A DNA stretch of 64,000 bases from Cryptosporangium minutisporangium (GTDB lineage Bacteria > Actinomycetota > Actinomycetes > Mycobacteriales > Cryptosporangiaceae), in contig NZ_BAAAYN010000005.1 in NCBI RefSeq assembly GCF_039536245.1, positions 1 to 64,000 of the forward strand. Reading direction: 5' to 3'. The notes beneath the pieces were generated by a model. It saw only the letters and a program-made list of their open reading frames with translations. It searched no databases and was not told the DNA's origin. This document shows positions 51,608 to 60,852 of this stretch, piece after piece. The position numbers were made by a program, and so were the translations under genes. The stretch's first letter is position 1; every line of letters begins with the position of its first letter.

Positions 51608-52050
51608 GGGGCTGCTGCACGGATCTATGACATGTGAGATCGCTTGGCCGTCGGCCGGGCTGGAAGGATGTTGCTGTACCGAAGCCGTATCCGCGTGAGT
51701 TCCGTGAGGACGTGGTCCGGGTCGCCCGGAATCGGGGTCCAGGTGTGACGCTGGCGCAGGCCGTGCGGGACTTCGGGGTCCATGAGATGACGCTGTCGAA
51801 GTGGATGCGTCAGGCCGACGTCGAGGACGGCGTGAAGCCCGGCGTCACCACCGATCAGGCCGCGGAGCTGCGTGAGCTGCGGCGCCGCAACCGGCTGCTG
51901 GAGCAGGAAAACGAAGTCCTCCGACGGGCCGCGGCGTACTTGTCGCAGGCGCAGCTGCCGGGAAAAGGCTCTACCCGCTCGTGACAGAACTCGCCGCACC
52001 CGGTGCCCGGCTCCGGGTCTTTCCGTGCCGCATTGACTGGGGGAGTTGAT
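51608..52050 (+). mobile_element. Truncated IS3-family element
   Basis: The left end (51608-51667, shared with 39431-39490) leads into orfA (GTG 51634 to 51984): helix-turn-helix YPREFREDVVRVARN..., then FGVHEMTLSKWMRQADVEDG and the leucine-zipper coiled coil ELRRRNRLLEQENEVLRRA. OrfB begins in the -1 frame as KRLYPLVTELAA but meets a stop at about 52048, and its DDE core is absent. The element is therefore cut after orfA. Confidence 0.8.
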
Positions 52051-52144
52051 GGTGAGCCTACATCGGCGGCGCCGACCGATGAAAAGGACACCTTGTTGGC
52101 CGCGCGCTGAAACTTGCTCTCATGCCGCGTGCGGATGCAGGTTG

Positions 52145-52400
52145 CTATTCGGTCGGCAGTGCGTCGTCGATGTAGGCAGCGCCGTCGACCGGGTAGACGC
52201 CAACAACCGCGGTCCAGGGCAAGCTGCCGTAGACATGCGGAAAGGGTCCGCCGTTGAGGGCTGGCTCCCACCGCACGTCGTCCAGTCTCTGTTCATCGAG
52301 CGCGACGACCACGACCAGCGCGGCCTCCGCCGGAAACACGCGCCGGGCGCAACGCTAAGCGCACGCTTATACCGCTGCGGGACGGACGGTCTCCGAGATG
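52145..52400 (-). pseudogene. DUF952-family fragment, frameshifted
   Basis: ALVVVVALDEQRLDDVRWEP and FPHVYGSLPWTAVVGVYPVD match the second half of DUF952 proteins (LVLLxLDxxxLxxxVRWEP, FPHLYGPLPLxAVVxV). The N-terminal half is in another frame and largely unrecognisable. Confidence 0.55.
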
Positions 52401-52467
52401 GTCGCGCCCGGAACGGGCCCTCCCGACTGGCTGAACCGGCCGCCGAGAGCCCGGTTAACGTGCTGGT

Positions 52468-54156
52468 ATGAGCCATCCGCACCTCAACCTCGCTGCGCCC
52501 GCCCCGCTGCCGGAAAAGGGACTCCGCGTCACCGCGCTCGGGGGGCTCGGCGAAGTGGGGCGCAACATGACCGTGTTCGAGTTCGGCCGGAAGCTACTCG
52601 TCGTCGACTGCGGGGTGCTGTTTCCGGAGGAGCACCACCCGGGGATCGACGTCATCCTGCCGGACTTCACCTCCATCCGGCACCGCCTCGACGACGTGGT
52701 GGCCATCGTCCTCACCCACGGCCACGAGGATCACATCGGCGCGGTGCCCTACCTGCTCCGTGAGCGGCCTGACATCCCGCTGGTGGCCTCGACGCTGACC
52801 TTGGCGTTCATCAAGGCCAAGCTCGTCGAGCACCGCATCACGCCGGTGACCACCGAGGTGCGCGAGGGCCAGCGCGAACAGCTCGGGCCGTTCAACTGCG
52901 AGTTCCTCGCGGTGAATCACTCGATCCCGGACAGCTTGGCGGTCGCGATCCGCACTCCGGCGGGCATGGTGCTGCACACCGGGGACTTCAAGATGGATCA
53001 GTTCCCGCTGGACGGGCGGCTCACCGACCTGCCAGGGTTCGGCCGGCTGGGGCAGGAGGGCGTCGATCTGCTGCTCATCGACTCCACCAACGCGGAGGTT
53101 CCCGGCTTCACGATCTCCGAACGCGACCTGATTCCGGCGATCGAGACCGTCTTCCGGACCGCCCCGCGGCGGATCATTGTGTCGAGCTTCGCCAGCCACG
53201 TGCACCGCATCCAGCAGGTACTCGACGCGGCGGCCGCGCATGGCCGGAAGGTCGCGTTCGTCGGCCGATCGATGGTGCGCAACATGGGAATCGCCCGCGA
53301 CCTCGGCTACCTGAAGGTCCCGGACGGGCTGATCGTCGATCCCAAGCAGCTGGCAGAGCTGCCGGACGAGCACATCGTGCTGGTCTGTACCGGCTCGCAA
53401 GGCGAACCGATGGCCGCGCTGTCCCGGATGGCCAACCGCGATCACCACCAGGTGCGGATCGGCCCGGGAGACACCGTACTGCTTGCCAGTTCGCTGATCC
53501 CCGGCAACGAGAACGCCATCTACCGGGTGATCAACGGGCTGACCCGGTGGGGCGCGACCGTCGTACACAAAGGCAACGCCCGGGTCCACGTCTCCGGGCA
53601 CGCCAGCGCCGGCGAACTAGTTTACTGTTACAACATCATCAAGCCACGCAACGTCATGCCCGTTCACGGTGAATGGCGCCACCTGCGGGCCAACGCCGAT
53701 CTGGCCATCGCCACCGGCGTCCCGGAGGACCGCGTCGTCGTCGCCGAGGACGGTCTCGTGGTCGATCTGGTGGCCGGACGCGCACAGATCACCGGCAAGG
53801 TCACCGCGGGCTACGTCTACGTCGACGGGGAGACCGTCGGTGGGGCCACCGAAGCTCTGCTCCGCGATCGTCGGACGCTCGCCGAGGAAGGCGTGATCAC
53901 GGTCATCGCCATCGTCGACACCGAGAGCGGCCGGCTGACCGAGCCACCGGACTTCCTCGCCCGCGGCTTCATCCACGACGCGACCAGCTTCGACGCCGTG
54001 ATCCCGGCGATCGAGAAGGCACTGGCCGCGGCGGCCGAAGACGGCGTCGGTGATCCTCGGCAACTCGAACGGCTGATCGGCCGGGCCGTCGGCCGCTGGG
54101 CTCATCGCGCCCTCCGCAGCAACCCGCTGGTCATTCCGGTGGTGATCGACGCCTGA
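52468..54156 (+). CDS. rnj: Ribonuclease J, 562 aa
   Basis: This is a metallo-beta-lactamase/beta-CASP ribonuclease that processes and degrades RNA with endo- and 5'-3' exonuclease activity. Visible features are the zinc-binding HGHEDHIG (about residue 90), HTGDFKMDQ, the beta-CASP segment around SSFASHVHRIQQV, VCTGSQGEP, VHVSGHASAGE and PVHGEWRHL, and the C-terminal RNase J domain. Full length. In many actinomycetes the gene follows dapA. Here IS3 and DUF952 debris stand upstream instead, so either the ancestral order was broken or this is a second copy. Confidence 0.95.
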   Translation: MSHPHLNLAAPAPLPEKGLRVTALGGLGEVGRNMTVFEFGRKLLVVDCGVLFPEEHHPGIDVILPDFTSIRHRLDDVVAIVLTHGHEDHIGAVPYLLRERPDIPLVASTLTLAFIKAKLVEHRITPVTTEVREGQREQLGPFNCEFLAVNHSIPDSLAVAIRTPAGMVLHTGDFKMDQFPLDGRLTDLPGFGRLGQEGVDLLLIDSTNAEVPGFTISERDLIPAIETVFRTAPRRIIVSSFASHVHRIQQVLDAAAAHGRKVAFVGRSMVRNMGIARDLGYLKVPDGLIVDPKQLAELPDEHIVLVCTGSQGEPMAALSRMANRDHHQVRIGPGDTVLLASSLIPGNENAIYRVINGLTRWGATVVHKGNARVHVSGHASAGELVYCYNIIKPRNVMPVHGEWRHLRANADLAIATGVPEDRVVVAEDGLVVDLVAGRAQITGKVTAGYVYVDGETVGGATEALLRDRRTLAEEGVITVIAIVDTESGRLTEPPDFLARGFIHDATSFDAVIPAIEKALAAAAEDGVGDPRQLERLIGRAVGRWAHRALRSNPLVIPVVIDA

Positions 54157-54234
54157 CTTCCACGTCGAGGGATCGGTCTCGTGCGGGCGTCAGTACGATC
54201 GGCAGCCACGGCCGACCGATCGAGGAGCAGGGAC

Positions 54235-55041
54235 GTGCCAGAGGACGCTCAGCGGCTCATCGACACGTCGACAGCGCACCCTGCTCGCCGGTACGACTAC
54301 TGGCTGGGCGGGAAGGACAACTTCGCTGCGGATCGGCGGTCCGCGGATGCCATCGCCCGGTTGGCGCCGCTGGTTCCGACGTGGGCGCGGGAGAACCGGT
54401 GGTTCATGCGCCGGGTGGTGGCCTACCTCGCGCGCGAGGCCGGTATCCGGCAGTTCCTGGATATCGGCACCGGAATCCCGACCTCCCCGAACCTGCACGA
54501 GGTCGTGCAGGACATCGCTCCGGATAGCCGAGTCCTCTACGTCGACAACGACCCGATCGTGCTGGCGCACGCGCGGGCGTTGCTGACCAGCGGCCCGCTG
54601 GGGCGTACCGCGTACCTCGACGCCGATCTCGCCGATCCGGACGCCATCCTGAACAGCGACGAGGTCGCTGCCACCCTCGACTTCACCCAGCCCGTAGCGC
54701 TGAGCCTGATCGCGGTCCTGCACTTCTTCCACGACGCGCAGGATCCGCACGGGATCGTGCGGCGGCTCGTCGGCGCGCTTCCGTCCGGCTCCTATCTCGC
54801 GATCAGCCACAACACCTGGGACTACCTGCCCGCGACGAAGCGCGCCGCGCTGGAGTCGGCGGTAAAGGACGACGGTCAGTGCCGCGAACGGGCGGAGTTC
54901 ACGCGGTTCTTCGACGGCCTGGAGCTGGTCGACCCTGGCGTCGTCGTGCTCAGCGAGTGGCGGCGCGATGACACCGCCGATCTGCCGCTGCCCGAGGCCT
55001 GGGAGATCTCCGCCTACGGCGCCGTCGCCCGCGTCCCCTAG
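54235..55041 (+). CDS. SAM-dependent methyltransferase, DUF574 family, 268 aa
   Basis: The family is recognised from PARRYDYWLGGKDNFAADR near the N-terminus, the SAM-binding LDIGTGIPTSPNLHEV (about residue 75) and YVDNDPIVLAHARALL. This group is expanded in actinomycetes and its substrates are unknown. GTG 54235 with GAGGAG seven bases upstream is preferred to an earlier GTG at 54181. It lies 78 bp after rnj on the same strand. Confidence 0.9.
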   Translation: MPEDAQRLIDTSTAHPARRYDYWLGGKDNFAADRRSADAIARLAPLVPTWARENRWFMRRVVAYLAREAGIRQFLDIGTGIPTSPNLHEVVQDIAPDSRVLYVDNDPIVLAHARALLTSGPLGRTAYLDADLADPDAILNSDEVAATLDFTQPVALSLIAVLHFFHDAQDPHGIVRRLVGALPSGSYLAISHNTWDYLPATKRAALESAVKDDGQCRERAEFTRFFDGLELVDPGVVVLSEWRRDDTADLPLPEAWEISAYGAVARVP

Positions 55042-55050
55042 TAGTACTTC

Positions 55051-56150
55051 GTTAGGTCGGAGTGTCGGGGTGGTTGGCGGCTGGTCGGGTAGCTTCCTTC
55101 CTCGGTGACTCCCGAGGAGCTTGATGCGGTGCGGGAACGGCTGGAGTCGTTCGGCGTGGAGGTGTTCGCGCCGTTGGCGCGTACAGATCAGCGGTTGAAG
55201 GGGCAGACGTATCTGCGTGGGCTGCTGCTGGATGGGCGGCGGAAGTCGATGCAGCCGATGGCGGTCGTCTGGGGGTCAATCATCAGGGGTTGCAGCAGTT
55301 CGTGACGTCCTCGACGTGGGACGCCGGGGTGGTGGGGACCCGGCTCGCGGCGCGGGCGGTCGCGCTGATCGATCCGCTGGCATGGGTGGTCGAAGACACC
55401 GGTTTCCCGAAGGACGGGACGGGTTCACCCGGAGTGGCTCGGCAGTACTCCGGCACGCTGGGGAAGGTTGGTAACTGCCAGGTCGGGGTCAGTGTCCACG
55501 CGGTCACCGACACCGCGGCCGCCGTCCGGGGCCCGGCGGGACCGGTGCGCCATCCCCGATACGGCGGGCCACCGGCCGAAGTGGATGCTGGTGATCGAGA
55601 TGCTAGACACCCTGGCCGATCAGGGCCTGCGCCCCCCGGTGCTGACCGCTGATCCTGCAAGTCAAGGGCGACGCTCTTGTGCAGCCGACCGACGCGGTCC
55701 CGGTGATCGCCGCCCCATCGGGAGGGCGACCACCGACGGTCCCGCGCTACCCCGCCCCAGCCCGCGGCCTGGCCACGCATGTCCTGACCGCAGGCCGCGA
55801 GGGCGTACTGCCGATCGCCTGCCGCGAAGGCTCCCGAGGCGTGCTGGCCTCAGAGTTCGTGTTCGCGCGGGCCCGCCCGGCCGGACACCGCCTGCCCCGC
55901 GACGAACACGGCGTCCAGTATTCGTGGAGTCTTCGCGGGGCGACCACGGGCGGTGGTGGGGCTTCAGCGACGGAGAGTGGCAGGAACTCAAGGTCCCGCT
56001 CAACAGCCAGGCAGTCCACCGTCTGGGCGGCGGCGACACCGGATCGCATACGAGATCCGCCCCGAGGTCGCCGGGCCGAGCAAGATCAACCGAACGGAGG
56101 AGGTCCCCACGGTGCGGATCACTCAACGCACCACCGCTGACCTGCTCTAA
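55051..56150 (+). pseudogene. IS701-family transposase, degenerate
   Basis: Several frames carry IS701 transposase blocks in order: ESFGVEVFAPLARTDQR and GQTYLRGLLLDGRRKSMQP (from GTG 55105), HQGLQQFVTSSTWDA, WVVEDTGFPKDGTGSPGVAR with QYSGTLGKVGNCQVGVSVHA (55380-55510), KWMLVIEMLDTLADQGLRPP (about 55580), and REGSRGVLASEFVFARARPA (about 55830). Frameshifts and an internal deletion separate the blocks. The C-terminal part is missing. Confidence 0.8.
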
Positions 56151-56171
56151 CGATCCCTCGTGGGGCTTCCT

Positions 56172-56226
56172 GTGTCCGAGGGGGACTTGAACCCCCACGG
56201 CGTGCATACCTGCATTAAGCAGGTAT
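56172..56226 (-). tRNA. 3' half of a tRNA-Leu(UAA)-like gene (remnant, possible att site)
   Basis: On the minus strand a T arm is perfect (stem GGGGG/CCCCC around TTCAAGT, 56180-56196). An anticodon-like hairpin (ATACCTGC...GCAGGTAT, 56206-56226) precedes it, with CTTAATG as a 7-base loop and a long variable region. The 3' acceptor strand (TCGGACA) is present, but no 5' acceptor or D arm exists upstream. Only the 3' half remains, the portion that integrases usually duplicate as an attachment site. The isotype call is tentative. Confidence 0.45.
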
Positions 56227-56673
56227 CCATGACCTCTTTATTGCACGGTCGAGCGCCCTCCGCAACCCCTTCACCGTCTGGCGAAGCTGGCCATTTCCGA
56301 GGGCCCCAGAGCTCCGCCAACAGGCGCATCGAACACGACCCACGGCCGGACCAGCCGTTGTCACCCGGATGCGCACCAACGTCCGCTCTTGCCGATGATC
56401 GGATGTTCTGCCCAGAGCAATCAGCCAGCATGGAGGCGATCTATCATGCCGATGCGGTCGGCGCTTGCGTCATGAGCACAGCCTGGACCATTCCGCGCCT
56501 ATAAGACTCATTAGAGAAAGTAGGAAAACAACCCCCGCAGCCGCGGACGCGATGGCTGTTAGTCGACGGGGATGCCGCCGAGTTCGGCTAGTGTCGTCGG
56601 GGAGAAACGGCGGCGTGACAGCGCCATGCCGCTCACCCATGCGCCGCGATCGCGCGATCGGGAAGGGGTCTCG
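56227..56673. other. Gene-free region at the island's left edge
   Basis: About 450 bases without a credible gene. It shows lower GC than the flanking backbone near 56220-56530. Confidence 0.4.
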
Positions 56674-57084
56674 GTGGCTTTACCTCCTCGGAGTCGAGTT
56701 TGGCTATGGGCAGGACGACTGACAGCGCTGTCCATCCTCACTGGACTAGGGGCCTATATGCTCCATGTCGGACTGGACGAAGCCGACAAATTGGCTAGTT
56801 GTCTCGGCCTTGTGGTCGCCGTAGTCGCTTTGCTGGCCCCATACTTGTTGCCGACTCCCAAAGCGCCGTCATCGGCCGCCGTCGATTCACCGGAACCATC
56901 GGAATTGGATGTTGCGCGCGGCACGGGCCGTGCGACCGCGACCGGTGGGGGCGAGGCAATCTCTGGTCTAGATCTCGGCGAGGCAGACTCCCGACCGGCC
57001 CAGGTTAGTGACTCCGGCGATGCAGAAGCGCGGGGTAGCGGTTCCACCGCGATCTCCGGTATTCGACGCCGTCCTCGACCGTGA
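56674..57084 (+). CDS. Small membrane protein with repeated Gly-rich motif, 136 aa
   Basis: GTG 56674 has GGAAGGGG five bases upstream, so it is preferred to ATGs at 56572 and 56626. Two TM helices (LTALSILTGLGAYMLHVGL and CLGLVVAVVALLAPYLLP) precede a hydrophilic tail. The tail contains two copies of a motif close to SGDAxAxGGGxAISGI (TGRATATGGGEAISGL and SGDAEARGSGSTAISGI). The next gene opens with the same motif, and the two overlap by 4 bases (GTGA). It probably anchors the NB-ARC protein at the membrane through this motif, but that is inference. Confidence 0.6.
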   Translation: MALPPRSRVWLWAGRLTALSILTGLGAYMLHVGLDEADKLASCLGLVVAVVALLAPYLLPTPKAPSSAAVDSPEPSELDVARGTGRATATGGGEAISGLDLGEADSRPAQVSDSGDAEARGSGSTAISGIRRRPRP

Positions 57085-59630
57085 ACTCCCCAGGCCTACC
57101 CAAGGGCGAGTCCCTAGCGAGGGATCCGGGACCGCATGATGGCGCCAGAGTTACGCATTCGGGAGACGCCATCGCGAGCGACGGCGGCATTGCGATCACG
57201 GGCATCCAACACGGTGACATATCAATTCAATACCACCAACACGCTGCTCCGGCCGGACCTGCGTGGCCGGTGCGAGTCGGCCGCGTACCCGCCCTAGCCA
57301 GCGCATTCCAAGACCGTTCTGGGGTCCGGGATCGCGTTGCGTCTGCACGAGCCTCTGCGTCGGGCGTAGTTCTGACCCAAGTTCTTACCGGTGGTGGTGG
57401 GGTCGGGAAGACTCAGTTAGCTGCGGCCTATGCTCAGGAAGCCATCCGGGATGGTGTCGACCTAGTCGTCTGGGCTGACGCCCTGACCTCTGACGGGTTG
57501 GTCACGGCTCTTGCTCGTGCAGCGATCGCTGTAGAGGCACCAAATGTTACCGGTCAAGTTGCCGACGCCGAAGCCGACGCGAACGCCTTCCTCGACTGGG
57601 CGAGTACGACCGAGCACAGCTGGCTAGTCGTCTTGGATGACCTTGCTGACCCTGACATGGTCTTGGACTGGTGGCCGGTCAGCCATGTCGGCACCGGTTG
57701 GGTCTTGGCCACTACGCGCAGCCGAGACGCGCTTCTGTCGGGTCAGGGAAGAAAGATCATCCCCGTCGACGTCTACGAGATTCACGAATCACTGAACTAT
57801 CTGAGTCAACGCCTGGCCGATGCAGGCCAGTCGAATCTGATCGATGACAAGGTCGCCGAACTCGTCGCGGAACTTGGCTATCTACCCCTAGCGCTTTCTC
57901 ACATGGCCGCGTACCTGATCGCCCAGCGGACCACCACAAGCCGCTATCTAGAATTGTTCCTCGCGGAAGCTCATACACTGGACCAGTTGATGACCGGTGA
58001 CCCCGATGGGCATGGACGCTCTCCGCGGGGGCAGCGGCGCTCGATCAGCACCGCACTTCTGCTTTCTCTCGAGGCCGCGGACTCCCACGACCCGGTAGGA
58101 CTTGCCCGCCCTGCAATGGCCCTGGTTTCGGTGCTCGACCCCAACGGTCATCCCGAGCAACTGTGGACGACACGAGCGTTCTGCTCGTATCTGGGGGCGC
58201 ACAGAAGTTCCGACAAGGCAGTCGCTGAACACCACGACGGGTCGCGCCCAGTCACTCCCTACGACGCTCGACGAGCATTGCTGATACTCGATCGATTCGG
58301 GCTAGCCACCGTCAATGAGAAGGCAGCCCCGGAATCCGTCAGAGTTCACGCCCTGACGACCCGCGCTGCGTGGGAGTCCGGTCAAGCTGTAGCTCTCGAC
58401 GTGATCGGTGCTGCAGCTGACTCGTTGGTTGAGCTTTGGCCAGAGCAAACCCATATCAACGGTGACTTGGTAGCCGTCCTTCGTGCAAATACCGGTATTG
58501 TCAACCGCCGGTCGAGTCAGTCGGGTGACCTTCTATGGCTCTCCGGTCACATGCCCCCCGTCCTTCAAAAAGCCGGCCGTAGCCTTCTCGACGCTGGCCT
58601 ATACAACATCGCTGTTCAACAATGGGCGACACTCGCCACTACCGCCTCTCGTCTACTTGGTGCCGACCACCCGGATTCGTTAGACGCTGGCATTAACCTG
58701 GCGATCTCCTACCGCCGCGCAGGGCACACATCGGAGGCCGTCCTCCTCGGGGAGCGGATCGCGACTGACCGCGACCGAATTTTCGGCTCGGACGATCCTC
58801 GCACGCTCAGCGCGCGCGCCGAACTGGCGGTTTCGTACCGCCATGCTGGTCGTGCCAGCGACTCCATCACTCTTGAAGAGCAGCTCGCTTTCGACCGCGA
58901 ACGCATCCTCGGTCCTGATGATCCGGCCACCCTGCGTACTCAAATCAATCTTGCGGTCTCCTATCGTCGTGTAGGGCGAACAGCCGACGCGGTCGTCCTT
59001 GGAGAACGGATCGTCGAGAACCTGACGCGTGGCCTCGGGCGTCGCCACCATCGCGTCCGGACCGCGCTCGGCGAACTCGCCGTGTCTTACCGGCAAGCGG
59101 ACCGCAACGCCGAGGCCATTACCATCCGTGAGGAGATCCTCTCGGAACGGGAACGCGAACTTGGCGTCGAAGCCTCGGAGACACTTCGCGCACGTAGCAA
59201 CCTCGCGGTTTCCTATCGGGACGCTGAAAGATTTGGCGAGGCGATTAGTTTAGGCACAGCGGTCGTGTCGAGTCGCGAACGGATCCTCGGCGCTGACCAT
59301 CCGGACACGCTACGCGCACGAGTCAACCTCGCTAGCACGTACCGAGAGGCGGGCTATACCTCGAATGCGATCGATTTAGGCGAACGAGTCGCCAGAGACC
59401 GCGAACGCGTACTTGGGCTTCGCCACAATGACACGAGGCGCGCCCTCGCCAATCTTGCCTTGTCGTATGCTGATGTCGGCCGTCTCACCGAAGCGTCGCG
59501 TCTGCTAGATGACGTTTTTCCGGCGCTGAGCAGACTGCTGGGACCAGACCATCCCGACGTCCGGACGTGGAGTGTCTGCATGGAGCGTCTTCGCGGCGCC
59601 ATGCGATCTGTTGGTAACAGTGAGTCGTAG
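57081..59630 (+). CDS. NB-ARC ATPase with TPR (kinesin-light-chain type) repeats, 849 aa
   Basis: Order of parts: an N-terminal beta-like motif (SGDAIASDGGIAITGIQHGD, residues 27-46), the NB-ARC STAND ATPase with P-loop GGGGVGKTQLA (103-113) and Walker B LVVLDDLADP (about 190), winged-helix-like region, then seven or so tandem TPR repeats of about 42 residues (about 555-830). The repeat cores read LAVSYRRAGR...AVVLGERI. Such STAND proteins oligomerise on ligand recognition and are found in bacterial signalling and anti-phage immunity. No effector domain is fused, so the effector may be the partner membrane protein. Confidence 0.85.
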   Translation: MNSPGLPKGESLARDPGPHDGARVTHSGDAIASDGGIAITGIQHGDISIQYHQHAAPAGPAWPVRVGRVPALASAFQDRSGVRDRVASARASASGVVLTQVLTGGGGVGKTQLAAAYAQEAIRDGVDLVVWADALTSDGLVTALARAAIAVEAPNVTGQVADAEADANAFLDWASTTEHSWLVVLDDLADPDMVLDWWPVSHVGTGWVLATTRSRDALLSGQGRKIIPVDVYEIHESLNYLSQRLADAGQSNLIDDKVAELVAELGYLPLALSHMAAYLIAQRTTTSRYLELFLAEAHTLDQLMTGDPDGHGRSPRGQRRSISTALLLSLEAADSHDPVGLARPAMALVSVLDPNGHPEQLWTTRAFCSYLGAHRSSDKAVAEHHDGSRPVTPYDARRALLILDRFGLATVNEKAAPESVRVHALTTRAAWESGQAVALDVIGAAADSLVELWPEQTHINGDLVAVLRANTGIVNRRSSQSGDLLWLSGHMPPVLQKAGRSLLDAGLYNIAVQQWATLATTASRLLGADHPDSLDAGINLAISYRRAGHTSEAVLLGERIATDRDRIFGSDDPRTLSARAELAVSYRHAGRASDSITLEEQLAFDRERILGPDDPATLRTQINLAVSYRRVGRTADAVVLGERIVENLTRGLGRRHHRVRTALGELAVSYRQADRNAEAITIREEILSERERELGVEASETLRARSNLAVSYRDAERFGEAISLGTAVVSSRERILGADHPDTLRARVNLASTYREAGYTSNAIDLGERVARDRERVLGLRHNDTRRALANLALSYADVGRLTEASRLLDDVFPALSRLLGPDHPDVRTWSVCMERLRGAMRSVGNSES

Positions 59631-60512
59631 ACCGACAGCTTGCTGGAAAGCCAGTCGAAATTGTCGACCAGACTCGAATTCTTGCCTAGCCGCTTGATAC
59701 CGGCGAAGCGAACCAGCTACACCGCGACTTTTCCTCCTGTCCGGACCCACTCAGTTACCTCCGAGGGCTGGCCCTGTCAGGTCAGTTCTCGGCTCTGGGC
59801 GACGCCGCGCAGCGGCGGCGGAACTCCAGTCGCCGCTGGCGCAGCTGATCGTCGTCGTGGATCCAGTCCGGACTCAAGGTCGATTCCGCACAAGAAGCCG
59901 ATCGCCGACCAGATCACCTCGTCGTCGATCGCGGCCGGCGAGTGAAGCCATGTGGCTGCCCCCGATCCGCTGCGTCACGAGTTTGCGAACCATCGAGCAC
60001 GCCGGCGTCCGGCGATGCACTGATATGTGTCCGTTCGTACACGCATGCCGCCTCCAGCTCAGCGCGCCGCCGGCTCAGGGAGACAGGTTAGCCGCGCCCC
60101 GCAGGCGCGAGCGTTCCTCCTGAACAGCGCAGAAACCAGGCACGGCTGCGCCGCACCGCCGCGCGGCCAGCTTGCTTGGGCGTCCGCTGCTACCGATTCC
60201 GACCACTACACCGTCCGGGTGGAAACCGGCAGTCTCTACAGCACTAGCGGCAGTTCCCGCGGCACCGCTGGCTGCTTGCCGCGGTGGGCGACCTCCAATG
60301 GCATCAAGACGAACCAAGCCGGCATCGATCTCATTGATCCGTGGACGGTGACACCCGTCGAACTCTGCCCCCGGCCGACGAGGCCGTCGGAGCTCTCGCG
60401 GGGTGCTATGACGCTCGGGCTCGCGATCGGATGGCGCTGAGCGTCTAAGCTGAACCGAGAGCCTTGCGCGACTTCCCAAATGCGCGGTCTTCACGATCGA
60501 ACGAAGGGGCAC
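59631..60512. other. Gene-poor stretch, no gene supported
   Basis: About 880 bases with some open frames on both strands but no recognisable family and no convincing start. Composition is still high GC until about 60450, where AT content rises. Confidence 0.4.
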
Positions 60513-60515
60513 ATG

Positions 60516-60830
60516 ATGGGCGACAATATCACGGCAGGCGACGGCGCATCTATCATCAATCGCAGCTCCGTATCCAACTCTTACAATGCCGCAACCGTGA
60601 CTCAAAGAGCCGAAGTCCAAGATGCTCTCAACGTGATTCACGAGGCTGTATTACAAAGTAAGAGTGACGCCGGTCACGAAGCCTTTCAATGCCTCTTGAC
60701 GGAACTCGACACTTCGAGCCCGAAGCCCTATCGCGTTAGGGCTGCCGTTGACGAAATCATACGCCTCGTTCCCGCAGCAGCTAGCCTAGTCGCAGCTACG
60801 CAAACAATCATTTCCGCCATTTCATCTTAA
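60516..60830 (+). CDS. Small protein with GDN-NRSSV motif and helical module, 104 aa
   Basis: AAGGGG lies seven bases upstream of the second of two adjacent ATGs (60516), which is chosen. The N-terminus GDNITAGDGASIINRSSVSN is a Gly/Asn/Ser-rich beta-like motif. The remainder (about residues 30-104) is helical: QDALNVIHEAVLQ, then EAFQCLLTELDTSSPKPYRV and LVPAAASLVAATQTI. No enzymatic motif. The same motif and a similar helical module occur in the convergent gene 23 bp away. The base composition is more AT-rich than the backbone, consistent with transfer. Confidence 0.65.
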   Translation: MGDNITAGDGASIINRSSVSNSYNAATVTQRAEVQDALNVIHEAVLQSKSDAGHEAFQCLLTELDTSSPKPYRVRAAVDEIIRLVPAAASLVAATQTIISAISS

Positions 60831-60852
60831 AAGCTCATCCCAGGCACTGACG

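Noticed and set aside
56572-56673. N-terminal extension of the small membrane protein from ATG 56572
   Set aside because: No ribosome site, and the composition is unlike the rest. GTG 56674 has a good site and starts just before the first TM helix.
60075-60641. Minus-strand open frame of 188 aa before the 104-aa gene
   Set aside because: Arg/Ala-rich with no start signal or motif, and it overlaps the well-supported small gene at 60516. I considered a sugar-kinase-like reading but could not support it.
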